DNA of 64,000 nucleotides from assembly GCA_000711775.1 (NCBI GenBank), contig ARYC01016968.1, positions 1-64,000 of the forward strand, given 5' to 3'. Shown one piece after another: positions 22,985 to 34,825 of the stretch (position 1 is its first letter; the number at the start of each line of letters is the position of its first letter). The notes below the pieces were generated by a model. It saw nothing but the letters and a program-made list of their open reading frames with translations, was not told where the DNA came from and did not search any database. Origin of the DNA: Oxytricha trifallax (lineage: Eukaryota > Ciliophora > Spirotrichea > Sporadotrichida > Oxytrichidae). Position numbers and translations under genes: made by a program.

Positions 22985-24089
22985 TTAAGAGACTCTATAA
23001 ACTAATCTCCTGCCATCACAACGACTAGCGCTCCTCCTAAGGAGGCTACATTTCAACAAGAACCCCTTCAGGAAAGCGTTACTAGTGAGATATGGTAGGA
23101 GTAATTAGCTATTCCTCATATCAACCCATCTTAGTAGCCACTTCATGGCAGGATTCTGATTCGTCATTTGAAAGCTCTTGACCTCCGCAAGGAATGGGGT
23201 CGCAAAAGGATGTTGATCAAGTTCTATACTTGCCAAGGCATCAGGCTGCCCTCTATAGCCACTCTCGTGGGCACCAGTCGCTATCATGTCAGGAGGCTAC
23301 TCCAGGAAGCCGCTCACTCTGATGGTAAGCTGTTACCTGCAAAGCGGGGTCGAAAGAATACGCTGCTCACAGCTAAAGAGGCTGACTCAATAATTGCGCC
23401 AATTGAGGAGAGCAAAGGGGTCATCACCACGAGAGGTATCTTGCAGTGCTTGCAGCAGCAGCTGGGAGTGCGCATTTCCCCTTATCGCATTAGGAAGTTT
23501 CTTAAAAGCGAGTTGCATATGAGCTATCATAAGATCTCCCATCTCACTCCCAGCCATACTAACTTGAAGTCACGGCTCCAGCGCCATATCGCCGCTGCTT
23601 ACTTTATTAAAGCCTCGTGTCAGGGCTTCATGGTATACAACATCGACGAGACCATCATCCAGAACACTGATAATCGCAGCTATTACTGGATTACCAAGGG
23701 CAGCTAAAATGTTTAGTCTTCGCAGAAACGCATAAGCCACCTCTGTATAACCGCGGCTGCCTCCAATCGGGGTAGCTTCATCTTCAATGTGAGTGTTGGT
23801 TAAACTAACTCCCACACCTTCTTGGTCTTCATGATCGATCTCATTTAGCATTTGGATGGGCAAGATAAAGACTGGAGGGGCCCACTCCATCCTGTTGATG
23901 GATAATGCTTTCTATCATCGCAGCGCGCAACTTCGCCAGAGCGTGTGCTGTGTGCCCCGAGAACCAAAATTCCTCTTAGATTTTGAAGGGCTACCGAATG
24001 ACCTTAAGTCCGCCCCTCTACCTCAATATTCGCTGGAAGAGTCGACAGCAACTGTCATGTTTTGTAATTTTAAATATTTAATCGTTTAA
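22985..24089 (+). pseudogene. IS630/Tc1-type transposase copy, right arm
   Basis: The frame is open from 22985 with UAA/UAG as Gln. Around 23200-23310 it encodes a helix-turn-helix (IATLVGTSRYHVRRLL), then a basic linker, KRGRK. The first catalytic Asp is in VYNIDETI. The frame is lost near 23830-23855, and the second Asp motif (LLMDNAFYHRS) is in another frame. The family LPPYSPDLNPIE motif is reduced to LPQYSLEES and the frame then ends, so the third acidic residue and the C terminus are missing. It is clearly distinct from the TBE transposases. Probably mobilised in trans, if at all. Confidence 0.7.
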
Positions 24090-24254
24090 TACTTTAAATC
24101 AAAGGTTTTATAAATCACTTTTTAATTTTCACTTTCCACTGGTTTTTCCAATCTCACTAATAGGTTTTGACTTGAGCTATTTGATCTTAATTTTTTAATA
24201 ATCTAAGCATTTATCATACTTACGATTCTCTAAAAAATTACTCTTGGGATTTTA

Positions 24255-25335
24255 TATAAAATTTAAGATCTATTGATTTGTTGTTAATTGTACTTAATAT
24301 TTTTATTTTATCCTTGTTATATTTCTTTATGACTTTCTCTTATATCATGATCTTAATAAATTATATTAAAAAATTTTAAGGGTAAAGTTTTTTTCTTAGA
24401 AGGTTATTTCCTGTCTCTATCGGATATTTTTTGCCCCATGCGTAAAAAAATTATTAATTTTATCATTTTTTATAGAATTTTTAACTTTGTCATTGTAACA
24501 AATTTACTTTTTTTAAACATATATTAGTTATCAAATTTCGATAGATATTTGAAGATTTTTATTAAAATCACATTAATTATTATATTAATAAAGATATTTA
24601 GAAATAAAAAATTTATAATATTAAATAGTCAAGGTATAGATGTAAAACTTAAAAATTAATTATTAAAAATGATGTTTAATACATGCATGGATGAAATTGA
24701 ATTAGTGATAAGTTTTTTTTCTTGATATTTTTTTTTGCAAATAAAATTATTTATAAATCTTTGAAATTTCCTTCCATATTTTTTTCATTCATAACTTTAT
24801 ATCACTTTTATTAAATTCTTATATAAAGTCTAAAATATTAATTTAAATTTATAATAAAAGAAAATCTGTCTTCAAAAAAACATAATATAATATTAATCTT
24901 TTAATTCATATTAAAATCCGTATTAGCAAATTTAATTTTCAAAAAGACTTCATATGGAATTAGATATTATGATGAATAAGAAGCATGATTTTACTTTCTA
25001 AATTTATTGATTTTAAACAAAAAAAATGATACCTTGATATAAAAAACTCAAAATATTTTTTTAATTTTACAATTGTAATAATATGATGGCTTCAAAAGAT
25101 AAATGTAAAAATAAGTTTTACTTAAATTCTAATATACAGTATTTGTTAAACAAAGTTATGGGATAAGAATTTGACACTAATTAATTAAGACACTAAATTA
25201 AGATTTTAAGTTACCATATAAAACCCAAAGGTTGGAATGCAAATTTCTATAGCTGTTTTTTCAGAATCCTCTATCATAAAGTATCAGGTTATATGAAATT
25301 TAATTGAGTAGATGTGCAGTATCAGATAATGGTGA
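24255..25335. other. AT-rich spacer
   Basis: Very AT-rich; nothing recognisable on either strand. Confidence 0.4.
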
Positions 25336-25914
25336 TCAATTTAATATCAGCTAATGGATAGTCAATGATATCTACAATAAAGATACGTTTAAATATAATA
25401 CTACACCACTTATAAAATAAATATTTTTGTTAAGCAAATATTTCGCTTAGGAATAATGTGCTGTCGCAAATAACTCATTAATAAATGATTAGTAGTAGCA
25501 TATGCAAAGTTTTTAATCACTTTTACCACCGTAAAAATAGAAATATTTATTTATACAATTTTAATAAAAGATTTTGAATTTTGTTATTGGAAATTTTTTA
25601 CTCTAGAATTCAAAATCCAATAAAAATTATAAATGAATTTTCTTTTACTTTTATTTATTTATATCTTTATCTTAATTGCCTTTTATTATGTTTTTACCAT
25701 ACTCCGATTCATCGAAATCTAAGCTAAATCTCTGTATAATATCACCTTTTGAATAATTGGTACTTTTAGTTACTATTCCATTTATATCATTCATTTATTT
25801 TTGTTTTTGATTTTTACTTTTCCTAAATTTACCAGGATACTTCTAAATTACCGTTTCTTTTTCAATTTTTTAACTATCTTTCCCTTCAAACTTTTATCTT
25901 AATTTTTGTATACT
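25336..25914 (-). CDS. Unrecognised 193-codon open frame, possible MDS
   Basis: Minus-strand frame without UGA, bounded upstream by UGA at 25915-25917. The middle part is coding-like and K/Q-rich (KYPGKFRKSKNQKQ; then RFSLDFDESEYG). The distal part is more hydrophobic (YFISGVVLYLNVSLL). No start or intron is assigned. In DNA this AT-rich a frame of this length can arise by chance, so the call rests on composition. Confidence 0.35.
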
Positions 25915-25917
25915 TCA

Positions 25918-27147
25918 ATAGACACATCTAGATTTATTATAATTTGTTAACATTTTAGCATTAACTATAAATTAAGATCTATATATTAATGTTAAGACTT
26001 ATATTTTGAGCAGCATTAGTCTATATATTTTCCCTCTATTTATTAAAGAACTTTTTTATATAAGTTGTATAGATACTAATTTTTCTCTTTAAAACATTTA
26101 CTTGCATAGAAAATATGAAGGTAATATTTACGAGTAAGAAAAATATTGATTAAGCCAATGGCATATACCCTATAATATTAAAATAAGAAACATATGATTA
26201 AAAGATTTGATTAATTATATGTTGAGCTTCATTTAGTAGTCTAGTGAGTATGTATCTAAAAATGGATAAAAACCATATATAACAGATAGAATATAAGATA
26301 ATTTAAAATGAAGAAATTAAGGAATATTTTGCATAAAGAATTAAACTAAAGTTAGAAAAGTATAAAATTGCATATTACTAGTATTAAATGCATAACTCAT
26401 TGAAAATTTCAAGTATGTTTCTCTTATTATCAATAAATGGCTTCATTTGAAGCAAATAAACAATCAAAAAAAGTGAACTAATCATGATTAAATTTATCTA
26501 TATGCCTTAGCTGTAATCTAAGTGAACTAGTACAATGACAAGAACTAATTTCAAAAATAATGACTGTTAAATTTAAATATTTTTTATCAAAATTATAGTT
26601 ATAATTTCCTCACTATTTTAATAGTTGTGAATTATTTGCAGTTTTTGTTTATTTCTTCATCAAAAGGACGTAATCTAATTTTGAAAAACATTGGAGCATT
26701 ATGCTATATTACAAAATTAAAGTAAAAAGTTATATACAAAATAAAAAATAAATTAATAATCATTAACAAATCTAATTGCCTTTAATTTTATTTATATTGT
26801 TCTATCATTATTTATACTCATTATAAATTTATTTATATAAATAATTTAAAATTTATATAATTCTTAAAGTTATTTCATACATTTTATTATAAAATATTAA
26901 AAGCTAATCTTTTAATTACTATATTAATTTTTTTCATTACTTAATATCACATGAATAGAGTATAGACTGATAAAAGGAAGTAGTAAACATGTAATCTAAA
27001 AGACTATACATATAATTTATTTATTAATTTACAAGACTACAGCCAAAAATGATCCAGTAGTATCAGTGATATTGTTTGTTGTAAGCTATAAAAATTAAAA
27101 TTAGAAATTAACAAATATTACTCTAATTATATTGATAGATGAACTAA
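25918..27147. other. AT-rich DNA with weak coding-like stretches
   Basis: The plus strand at about 26198-26309 reads KDLINYMLSFIQQSSEY, and adjoining frames look partly coding, but nothing is long or consistent enough to call a gene. Confidence 0.3.
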
Positions 27148-27723
27148 TCAAAAGCTCCAAATATGATTCAAAAATTATTTAAAAATTATACTTGATTAAA
27201 TTTAAATAATCAGTAATTTGGATAATTTTAATATTTATGATTCAATAGCAAATCGAATTACGGCTCCCATATACAAGTTTAAATTTAGGTTTTCTCTAAA
27301 CTTTATTAATCTGTACAAAGTTATTTTTGACTTATCTATAATCTTACTTTGGTACTTATAATTATATGAACTACTTATTTATATTTATGAAAATAAATAT
27401 ATCATTTATGCTTAAACTTTAAGTGAAATTAATTAAAAGCATCTTTCATAAATAATGATGATCACTATTAGTGCAAAAAAGTAAAATATGATCCCAAGAT
27501 TTTTAATTATATTAACTGAAGTGTAGCCAAGTGCTTCAAAATAAAGATTATGAACATAATTTTAACAATCAAATTCCTCATCCTTAAAGAGAATTTAATC
27601 AAATTTATCAGTGGATATGAATTTAAAACTATAATATACATTAAAATCAAAATATTAATACCTTGAAACATCAATAATGAATCCATAGAAATTCTATATA
27701 TTAACTGGAGTACTAATACTCAT
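27148..27723 (-). pseudogene. Membrane-protein-like gene, C-terminal segment
   Basis: 192-codon minus-strand frame from ATG 27723 (MSISTPVNIQNFYG) to TGA 27148-27150. At about residues 65-95 it has a strong transmembrane helix, preceded by YFEALGYTSVNI and read as GIIFYFFALIVIIIIYE, then a basic, Q/N-rich cytoplasm-like region. It looks like the C-terminal membrane portion of the very large surface proteins common in ciliates; that is inference. It lies in another frame from the segment upstream, so either an intron, an eliminated sequence or a frameshift separates them. Confidence 0.45.
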
Positions 27724-27758
27724 AAGAGGTAAATGAGTCAGGATTTAAAAGCTTCCTA

Positions 27759-28436
27759 TCATATCCCAAAGGTATTGTAAACTTGTGGGAATAAAAGAAT
27801 TAATTTATTAATATAAGATATCTCGAAATATAGAAATTGGCTGTCTTTATTTGAGTTTTCTTATGATTAATTTAATTTTTTGACAAAAAAGATTAAGATG
27901 TTACATCCCTAAAACTTTGTGAACTATAGCGGTATAAAATTATAAAATTCATTTTTTTATCTTACAAAAACAAATTAATCGCTAAATTAGATCCCATTAG
28001 ACTAGATATGGTAAGTGAAGATGATTAACCAGCTTAATTCAAAAATTCAAGCAAGCTTTCTAAAAACATAAAATTTGTAAATTAAAAATGATTTATTTAA
28101 GTAAATTTCTGACATTTAAATAGGTATTTCTTTCTATATTTCATAATCTTTGTCAATTGTCAAAGTTTGCTTACTGTCTTGATACAAGTAATTTTCTGTA
28201 AATTTTAAGCTAATTTTATCCAATATCTATACCAATTAATATGAAATCTAAAAAATAAGTTGCTTACACTAGTCTCTGATATTGTTTCCAAATCTGCAAA
28301 CTAAAGTTACAAAATTAAATATTGACCATTAAAACTTTTAATGGTATATTAACATGTTTAGAATTCCCCATTTTATTTTAGCACATTCAATTATAGAGAA
28401 TTGTTCATGACTAATAGTGTAATATTCCATTCTTTC
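27759..28436 (-). pseudogene. Membrane-protein-like gene, upstream segment
   Basis: Continuous minus-strand frame interrupted by a single UGA at 28047-28049. It contains FTENYLYQDSKQTLTIDKDY and FSDQFVFVRQKNEF, beta-strand-like segments as in extracellular Ig/cadherin-like repeats. More coding-like minus-strand sequence lies further upstream to about 28900 in other frames. Together with 27148-27723 this may be one decayed or MDS-split surface-protein gene. Confidence 0.4.
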
Positions 28437-28959
28437 ATTTGTAATTTTAAAAATATTAACTAATTTCATCTATAATATTAATAATTGCATATAATAAATC
28501 AATAGAGAAATGATATATTGTAAAGTTTAGTTGTTAAAAATATGAAATTTATATTAAAAAAACTCATTAAGAAGGACAAATTATTTATAATAAAATTTAG
28601 TGACTTTGGTTTCACATTTGATAAATTTTGACCAACATTAACCTTATTAAATATAGAGCCCTCCCACTAAGACTGAAACTTTTATATGAAAATATCAATT
28701 TCACAAAAAAATATAAAATTCGCTGAATCTATAGAAACTAACATTTTATTGTATAAATCTTTTTTTACAGCCGTAACTTTAGTTCTTACACACTAATTGA
28801 GTGACTTTTAACGAAACGAGTTGTCTTTATTGTGTATGTATCATTTGTACTTACCCCAAAATTTCTGAATATCTTCTCAAATCAAGAAGATAGTACTGGG
28901 AAATTTTGAATACTTTGTAAAAAGTTGTAGTTTTTGAAAAATTTAAACCCTTAAATTAA
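28437..28959 (-). other. Coding-like AT-rich DNA, minus strand
   Basis: Short minus-strand frames such as NDTYTIKTTRFVKSHS and NVGQNLSNVKPKS suggest further parts of the 27148-28436 gene, but no frame is continuous. Confidence 0.3.
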
Positions 28960-29282
28960 ATTAGAATGGAATACAGATTCAAGCTCTATAATACATAAAA
29001 AAGTTAGATTCTTACTACTTCTCTTAATAACTTAATTGCTATTAAAAAATAATAGAATTAGCAGCAAAAGAAAGGTCTAATGCATAGCGTACTTACTTTA
29101 TAATTGGAAATTCCTCTCAACTCGTACTTAAGACTATAGCTGGTATTCACAGACATTTATATTAGAATGAAAAATATACTACTAGATATATTCTAAGAAA
29201 ATTGGAAGATAATTTTTCAAGATCTACTTTTTATGAGATAATAAAATTTAAATTAAAGAAGACTATTGATCCTATTATTTGA
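28960..29282 (+). CDS. Unrecognised coding island, about 106 codons
   Basis: Plus-strand frame closing at TGA 29280-29282. It reads LAAKERSNAQRTYFII, KTIAGIHRHLYQNEKYTTRY and LRKLEDNFSRSTFYEII, helix-rich and coding-like, on a slightly G+C-richer stretch. There is no convincing start. Probably the 3'-terminal segment of a gene; function unknown. Confidence 0.45.
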
Positions 29283-29858
29283 AATCGAGAGGTCCTGATC
29301 CTCTCTGATTGACTATAATTAAATTGATATTTTCAATATAATAATATTAAATTAATTAAACGATGTTTATTATTTAAAATTTGTTAGGAGAATTTGACAA
29401 TGATCTACCCGACGTTTGTGATTTTAGTTATTTTAGCTGTGAGTTTTTAATTTTAATGATTTTTTTGAGACTTAGAAATTTAACGAGCCATATCTCTTTC
29501 TTCTTAAATTAACTTATTAATCAATATTTAAGCTGGGTTGGTTTCTTATTGATTTTTTATAAATTTATATTCTAGGTATATTAAAATAAGAGGAATTGAA
29601 AAGACTATGCATTAAAAAGAATAGAAATAATAATAATAATAATATGATAACATTGAGGTCTCTGGGGACCCCCCGATCTAAAATATGTTTAATATATATA
29701 AGGGTCTAGCCCTTTTCATTTTAAGTAATCTGGTCTTCCGTAGACTTTCTTTGTCTTAATGTGGATATCCAGTATCTTCTTTCTCTTCCATCTCGTAACT
29801 CCTTTCTAGAATTTACTGTTGGTTACTTTTTCTCTATGCCAGTTGTAAAGAAAGACGC
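29283..29858. other. Spacer with (AAT)n run
   Basis: Holds an AAT microsatellite at about 29625-29642 and, from about 29650, moderately G+C-richer DNA that looks like the 3' flank of the minus-strand gene that follows. No separate gene seen. Confidence 0.4.
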
Positions 29859-31238
29859 TCATATCTTCCCCTTTTCTAAACTTAAGTTCAATTTTAATAG
29901 GTACCCCCTATTTGGACACTTTTGGGTTTGGTTCTGAACATTGAAATTTATTAGAGATGGGGGAAAATTTAGTTTCTAATTTGGTCTATGCCATATCTTT
30001 TGGCTTCTACATAGAGAACAATCATGGTATTCTCTGAGGTAGATTTTTTATAAGTTGAGATTGATCTTTGTGAAGTCCGGTGTTATAAACTCTTTAAATT
30101 CCTGTTTCTCTTCGACACTAAGTTCGTGCCAGAATTTATTCTTTGTTCTGGCAAAGTACCATTTAACCTGTTGGTTTGCTTATAGTGATAATTTTTTAAG
30201 GATTATATCATCCATTTGGTAGTTGGTATCACCTAGTACTTTGAACTGTAGTTGTTTTTGGAGTCTGTGGTTGACTTCATGTATAATGTGGACTTTTCCT
30301 AAGTTTGATTTGATTTCTGTGCTGATCTGATCAGATGTAAGTATACTGGTCAGATTTTTCTGATGTGTTACGTCATTGGAGGTTGATTTAAACTTAGGTT
30401 TTTTTCCTGGTTTAACTGAGGTGTCTATTTGAATGGGATCATCATCTCTCATCTCAACATCTTCAAAAACTGATCTTTCTCTTTGTTCCACTATCTCTTA
30501 TTATTGTTGTCTAGCTTGTGGTATGGGTAGTTATTGTTTAAGTCCTCCTTAGTTGACTAAGTTTTCGAGGGACATAATAGCTAGGTTTGCAACTTTGAAG
30601 GTTGACTCTTATATTACCTAAGGGTATTTAATAGTAAAAGCAAATTAATGAATTAAGGCTTAGAATCTTTCCTCTTTAAAGTGGTATTCGAAGTTTTTGT
30701 TCTTCGTTGCTATCGCTATGTCATGAACGTGACCTAGCTCTTTGGTTTAGTTGTATTTTTGGATTTTTAATATCATTACAAAGAGTAGGTTCACATGGGC
30801 TTAGAAGGCATTGAGGCATTTGATTTGTTGTCCTTGAAGCTCTTCTTGGCTGAGCGGTATCGACTCGTTTAGTATGACATCTGTGGTGTCTCTACATTTT
30901 TAGACTAGAGAAAACAAACTAATTTCCTTTATTGAAACTTCGTCTATTACTTTCTTTAGATTTAGTATGGTTTCAGTCTTTGCTTTCATGATTACTGGAA
31001 GTGAGGTCCATCTCATGTTGTTTCTTTGCAACTAAATGTTGTCAAAGTTAACTGATGTTTTAATGGGGGGGGTTGAGGCTACTAAGATCTCTTAGCCGAA
31101 CTCTGTACTTAGAAGATGCTTTTAACTTTCATCTGTCTATTGTTTTATTAATCTCCCCCATATCTTCAAAAAGAAGTTGGTTTGTCCCTTTGGTGTATTT
31201 TAGAGTGAGTTATTTAAACCCCTTCTTTAAGTTACGAC
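29859..31238 (-). CDS. Unrecognised protein, longest open frame in the window
   Basis: 459 codons without UGA; the first in-frame ATG is at 31016 (MRWTSLPVIMKAK), giving 385 residues to TGA 29859-29861. Many UAA/UAG codons are read as Gln. Seen in order: a helical region (LNLKKVIDEVSIKEISLF), a Gln run (QARQQQQEIVEQ), an acidic patch (FEDVEMRDDD), a basic patch (KPGKKPKFKS), a helical segment (KWYFARTKNKFWHELSVEE), and near the end a Cys pair with nearby His (CSLCRSQKIWH) plus another Cys. A second frame upstream (from MSRNLKKGF, about 31242) is coding-like but offset. A trailing AAT microsatellite recalls LINE 3' ends, so an ORF1-like protein is an alternative to a host gene. Confidence 0.6.
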
Positions 31239-31259
31239 TCATTTCGGACAACCTATCTA

Positions 31260-31892
31260 TTAACTTTCTTAGTTAATAATAATGCTATTTTATTAGAAAT
31301 AATAATTAGAAATCTAAACAAAATCAATTATTTTTTATTTTATCAAATAAAAAAAAAATTTGGATGTTGAAATATTAATATAAAATTTTTAATTTCCATA
31401 TTTAAAGTGATTATTTCAAATAATAAATTTTTTAATTATATTTAAGGGCAACAAAATTTAAAATTAAATAATCTTGATTATATAATAGAGACTGTTCTAT
31501 TATAATCTTAAAATTGTAAGTTGAAGATAATGGGTTCTAGTTATTATCAGTTATCGTAATAGAAGTACTAAATTATCCAAAAATACCTAATGAAGGATTT
31601 AGTATTAATTACTTATCTTATTAGGTTACGAAACTTGAAGCTTTACCAGCATCCAAATCATTTTATTTTTTAATTTAAAACATTTAAAATTTTAAATTAA
31701 TAAAAAATTATATTATTAAAATCAATGTAAAATTTTGAATCCTCCTTATCGTTTATACCTGGTAATTAGTATTTAATTTACTATCCTGCTGTTAAATATA
31801 TATCTTGCAGTTATTATTTGAACTTATTATAAATGTAATTTCATTGAAATTAAATTTTCTATAATTTTCATAAAATTTAACTGTGGAGCTGT
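31260..31892. other. AT-rich spacer
   Basis: Nothing recognisable between the minus-strand gene and TBE F. Confidence 0.4.
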
Positions 31893-32014
31893 ATTCAAAA
31901 CCCCAAAACCCCTTAATGAGGTTTATAAGTGCTTTGATTTGTAGGGAATTTGTTAGGGGTTGGGGTTATTAATAGGTTTTAATGTGAAATTTATAGTAAA
32001 TGTATTTAATTTAA

Positions 32015-33464
32015 TCACTCAAAATGCACTTTAGGATCATGTGGTAGAGGTCTGAAGTTTATCTTACTTAACCACAACTCTATCTGCTCTATTGATATGT
32101 CTGATCTTGAGTTTGGTTTTATTATTATTGACTCTGCCATTTGTTTCATTGATTGAGATACTCTTGTTTTGTCAATAAATTGCTTTATTCTTTGTTTAGC
32201 ATCCTTCTCACACCTTGTAGAGTAGTAATCGTTGCGAGGCATATCGCACTCTATTATTATTGCTGCTAAAGCCCACACATCCCATTAAAAGTCACCATCT
32301 CTCCAGTCTTCTCTTTCTGGATAGTACCCTTGAGTTCCCATTACAGTTCCAAGCCTTGATACTTCCACTCTTTAGGCTCTATTGAAATCGATTATTGCTA
32401 CTCTTACTGGTGAGAAGTTTATCATTATATTTTCTGGCTTCAAATCTCTGTGAACAAACCCTAACTTATGAAGCTCTTTGATACCTTGTATAGCTTAGGT
32501 TGATATTAATGCAAGCTATCTATGATTTCTTTGATCAGTTATGAAATCTCTGAGTGTCATTTCAAAGAGTGGTAGTCTGAAAGCTACATGATCTTTGGCT
32601 AGGAGAACAGCATCTAGCTTGATTAAGTAACTACACTCTTTAAACTTTGCTTGAGTGAGTACTTGATACTCATTTGTAAACTCCATTTAATATTTATCAT
32701 CACTTAAGAGATAGTTGAAGGGATACACCTTGTATGCATACTTGATGATCATTGATAACTTTCTTATCAAAGGATTCTTCTAATATAAGGTAGCTTTAAA
32801 GTGAAGTGTCAAGGTCAATTTAGGCAAGAACAGGAATCTTTTTATATTGAATTTTAATCATGATCTTTGTGATTTCGGATGCTAGTAGGTTGCGTGATTT
32901 CCTCACATATTCTGATTCACTAGCTTGTTCAAGCTTTACAAGTTTCGAAGATTCTCTTGTTTTTCTTTTGTTGAGCAACTTCAGTTGAGTGTCTTAATCT
33001 TCAACTTCTATCTCTTTCTTGTGGGCTTTTAAAAGATGCTTCTTTAAGTCTCTTGTATGAGAGTACTGCTTATGGCACTCAAAGCAATCATACTTTCCAT
33101 CAACTTTGTCATGCTTTAAGTATACAGTAGGCTTAGCTTCCTTATGGACCTTCATATGTCTGTACCAGCTTGATTTATGAGCAAAATCTCTCTCACATAG
33201 CTCACAAAAATAGACTTCAGCTTCTTCAGTTTGTATAGGAATTTCATTAATACCTTTCTCCTCCTCTCTGTCTCCCACACATTTGTTTGCCATTTATTTT
33301 CTATTATTAATATCTATTTTAATAACAGAGACCTCAAGTGATAGCTCTGGTAGTTCCTTATGAGAGTTCATCTCACAGCTATCACACTTTTTATTGACGC
33401 CAAAGGTAAGTCTCATTTAGTTTGATGGAAGTGCTGTTGTTTTTCTTAAAATGTTAGCGCTCAT
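32015..33464 (-). pseudogene. TBE F zinc-finger/kinase gene, one frameshift
   Basis: About 483 codons, close to the 57 kD expected. Start MSANILRKTTALPSN at 33464; a later Met (MANKC, 33293) is in the same frame. Residues about 75-95 hold finger 1 (CELCERDFAHKSSWYRHMKVH) and about 110-132 finger 2 (CFECHKQYSHTRDLKKH). After a basic linker comes a kinase-like domain with HRDLKPENIMIN, IDFNRA in place of DFG, and ERDW. The C terminus is LPHDPKVHFE. A one-base gain near 32735, before the N-lobe, shifts the frame. Likely nuclear because of its fingers; substrate unknown. Confidence 0.85.
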
Positions 33465-33639
33465 ATTTAAATTTGAATTTAAAATTATAAAACTGCCTCT
33501 ATAACTGAGAGCTTATATGAGAGCTTTGCAAGCCTACAAATTTCAAGGGAAGTTCTTAGAGTATAAGAGAAGAAATATGAGTGTTAAGAGACAACCCAGC
33601 TCAAAATATAGGTGAGGAAGTAACCATTTTAACTTTCAA

Positions 33640-33835
33640 TTATATGTTGATTATAGCACGTATCGATTTAGGAGGTGCACCTAATTAAGTACGTACTGCT
33701 TTAGGAGGTATTTTGTGATTTTATGATTAAAATAAGGGTACTCCTAATTAAGTACTAGCTTTAATTAATACTCCTAATTAAGTACTAGCATTTTAGGAGC
33801 TGCTCCTAATTAAGTACGTACCAATTTAAATTTAA
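33640..33835. promoter_or_regulatory. Type Y repeat array between divergent genes
   Basis: Five copies of CTAATTAAGTAC, usually preceded by CTC, several extended to the palindrome GTACGTAC. Copies C and G keep parts of the same array. The unit differs from types X and Z. Confidence 0.45.
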
Positions 33836-34029
33836 AAATATGGAACTATAACAGTAGAAATTGATATCAATCTCTCAAGTTTGAAACAAGTTCTCAAAAC
33901 CTTCTCCATATCCTGCTAAGAGGTTGACCTTCTATAGGATGCCCATATTTAATAGTAAGTTTTACAGAGGTATATAATTGAAATCAATAAACTTAAATTT
34001 GAATATCATTTCTTAGATCTGTAAACAAG

Positions 34030-34816
34030 ATGGAGTCAATGAATGATGCAATGAAAAGAGTGCAAGCACAAGAATTGATTCAAAGATTTAGAAGCAAGGA
34101 GGATTTGCATCGCTATCTGGTGCAGCAAGGTAATAAACTCATAGTTGCTAATCTTTATTATGTAGTTGGTTTGTTCCTACCAACGATGGAAGGTACTAAA
34201 ATTTCATTTTTAAGAGCCATACTCTGCGAAGAGAGGAAAGCATTGAAAACTTAAGATGTAAAGTTTGCAGAGATCCCAAACTATCCAGAAATCCAGTGAC
34301 TAACTTATATGATGATGCTATGAATGACCCAGAGGTTTCGCTGTACTTGCCTACTAAGAAGCAGTTGTCAAATAAACTACCTGAAAGAAACTATTTCTTT
34401 GGCATACTTGCAACAATTAAAGGTGATTACTTGAAAGAAATTATTCAAGAATCTCATAAGAAAAGGTACAGCATCTCTTCAGAAGATAAGGACAAACAAG
34501 GGATCAAGATAAGTGAGAGCTGGCTATCAGAGCTGCAGAAGCACCCTTATATTTCAAGTAAGATTTGTAGCTTAACTCTTTAGAAAAATCTGGAACTGGC
34601 ATCTTCTTGATGAAGGAATAGAGCAAGCTTCACAGAGAGCGAAAGTCGCAGACAAAAATTGAAGTTAGCAAGAGACTTTATTCAATTATTTAGCCTCCAG
34701 AGTCGATGAACATAGATGCAGGAGCTGGCAGCAAGAGAAGAAACTTAGGAGGAGGGAAGCAAGAAATAGAAGAAAAGAAAGAGAAGCCAGCTCCCTCTAA
34801 AGAATTCTAAATGTGA
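34030..34816 (+). pseudogene. TBE F 22 kD gene, one frameshift
   Basis: MESMNDAMKRVQAQELIQRF at 34030; introns 34130-34165 (36 nt, GTAATA..GTAG) and 34558-34583 (26 nt, GTAAGA..TTTAG); TGA 34814-34816. A one-base loss near 34290, in the segment for PEISVTNLY, is the only break seen. The tail is K/E-rich (KQEIEEKKEKPAPSK). The transposase stop is 9 bp beyond, tail to tail. Confidence 0.85.
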
Positions 34817-34825
34817 CTTATATAT

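Larger units (their letters stand above)
21435..24254. mobile_element. Giant palindrome with two mirror IS630/Tc1-type transposase genes
   Basis: The two halves are reverse complements about the centre near 22845. Arms of about 1.25-1.28 kb are almost perfect; the coding parts appear identical, and a few differences lie at the tips. The central roughly 260 bp is diverged. Tips read ATAAAACCCCAAGAG (left) and the complement of ATAAAATCCCAAGAG (right), so the left tip holds one AAAACCCC unit. G+C is much higher than the flanks. No target duplication is obvious. Confidence 0.85.

Noticed and set aside
22402-23287. Antisense frames of 60 and 106 codons in the palindrome arms
   Set aside because: They are the reverse of the transposase frame and exist only because that region is G+C-rich; the sense frame has the helix-turn-helix and Asp motifs.
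29640-29720. LTR-type or other retrovirus-like element around the 29.9-31.2 kb gene
   Set aside because: No paired long direct repeats, polymerase or protease motif seen on either side.
30490-30520. Very Gln-rich reading as evidence for the wrong code
   Set aside because: UAA/UAG as Gln gives consistent full-length frames in the TBE genes too, so the runs are real under the ciliate code.
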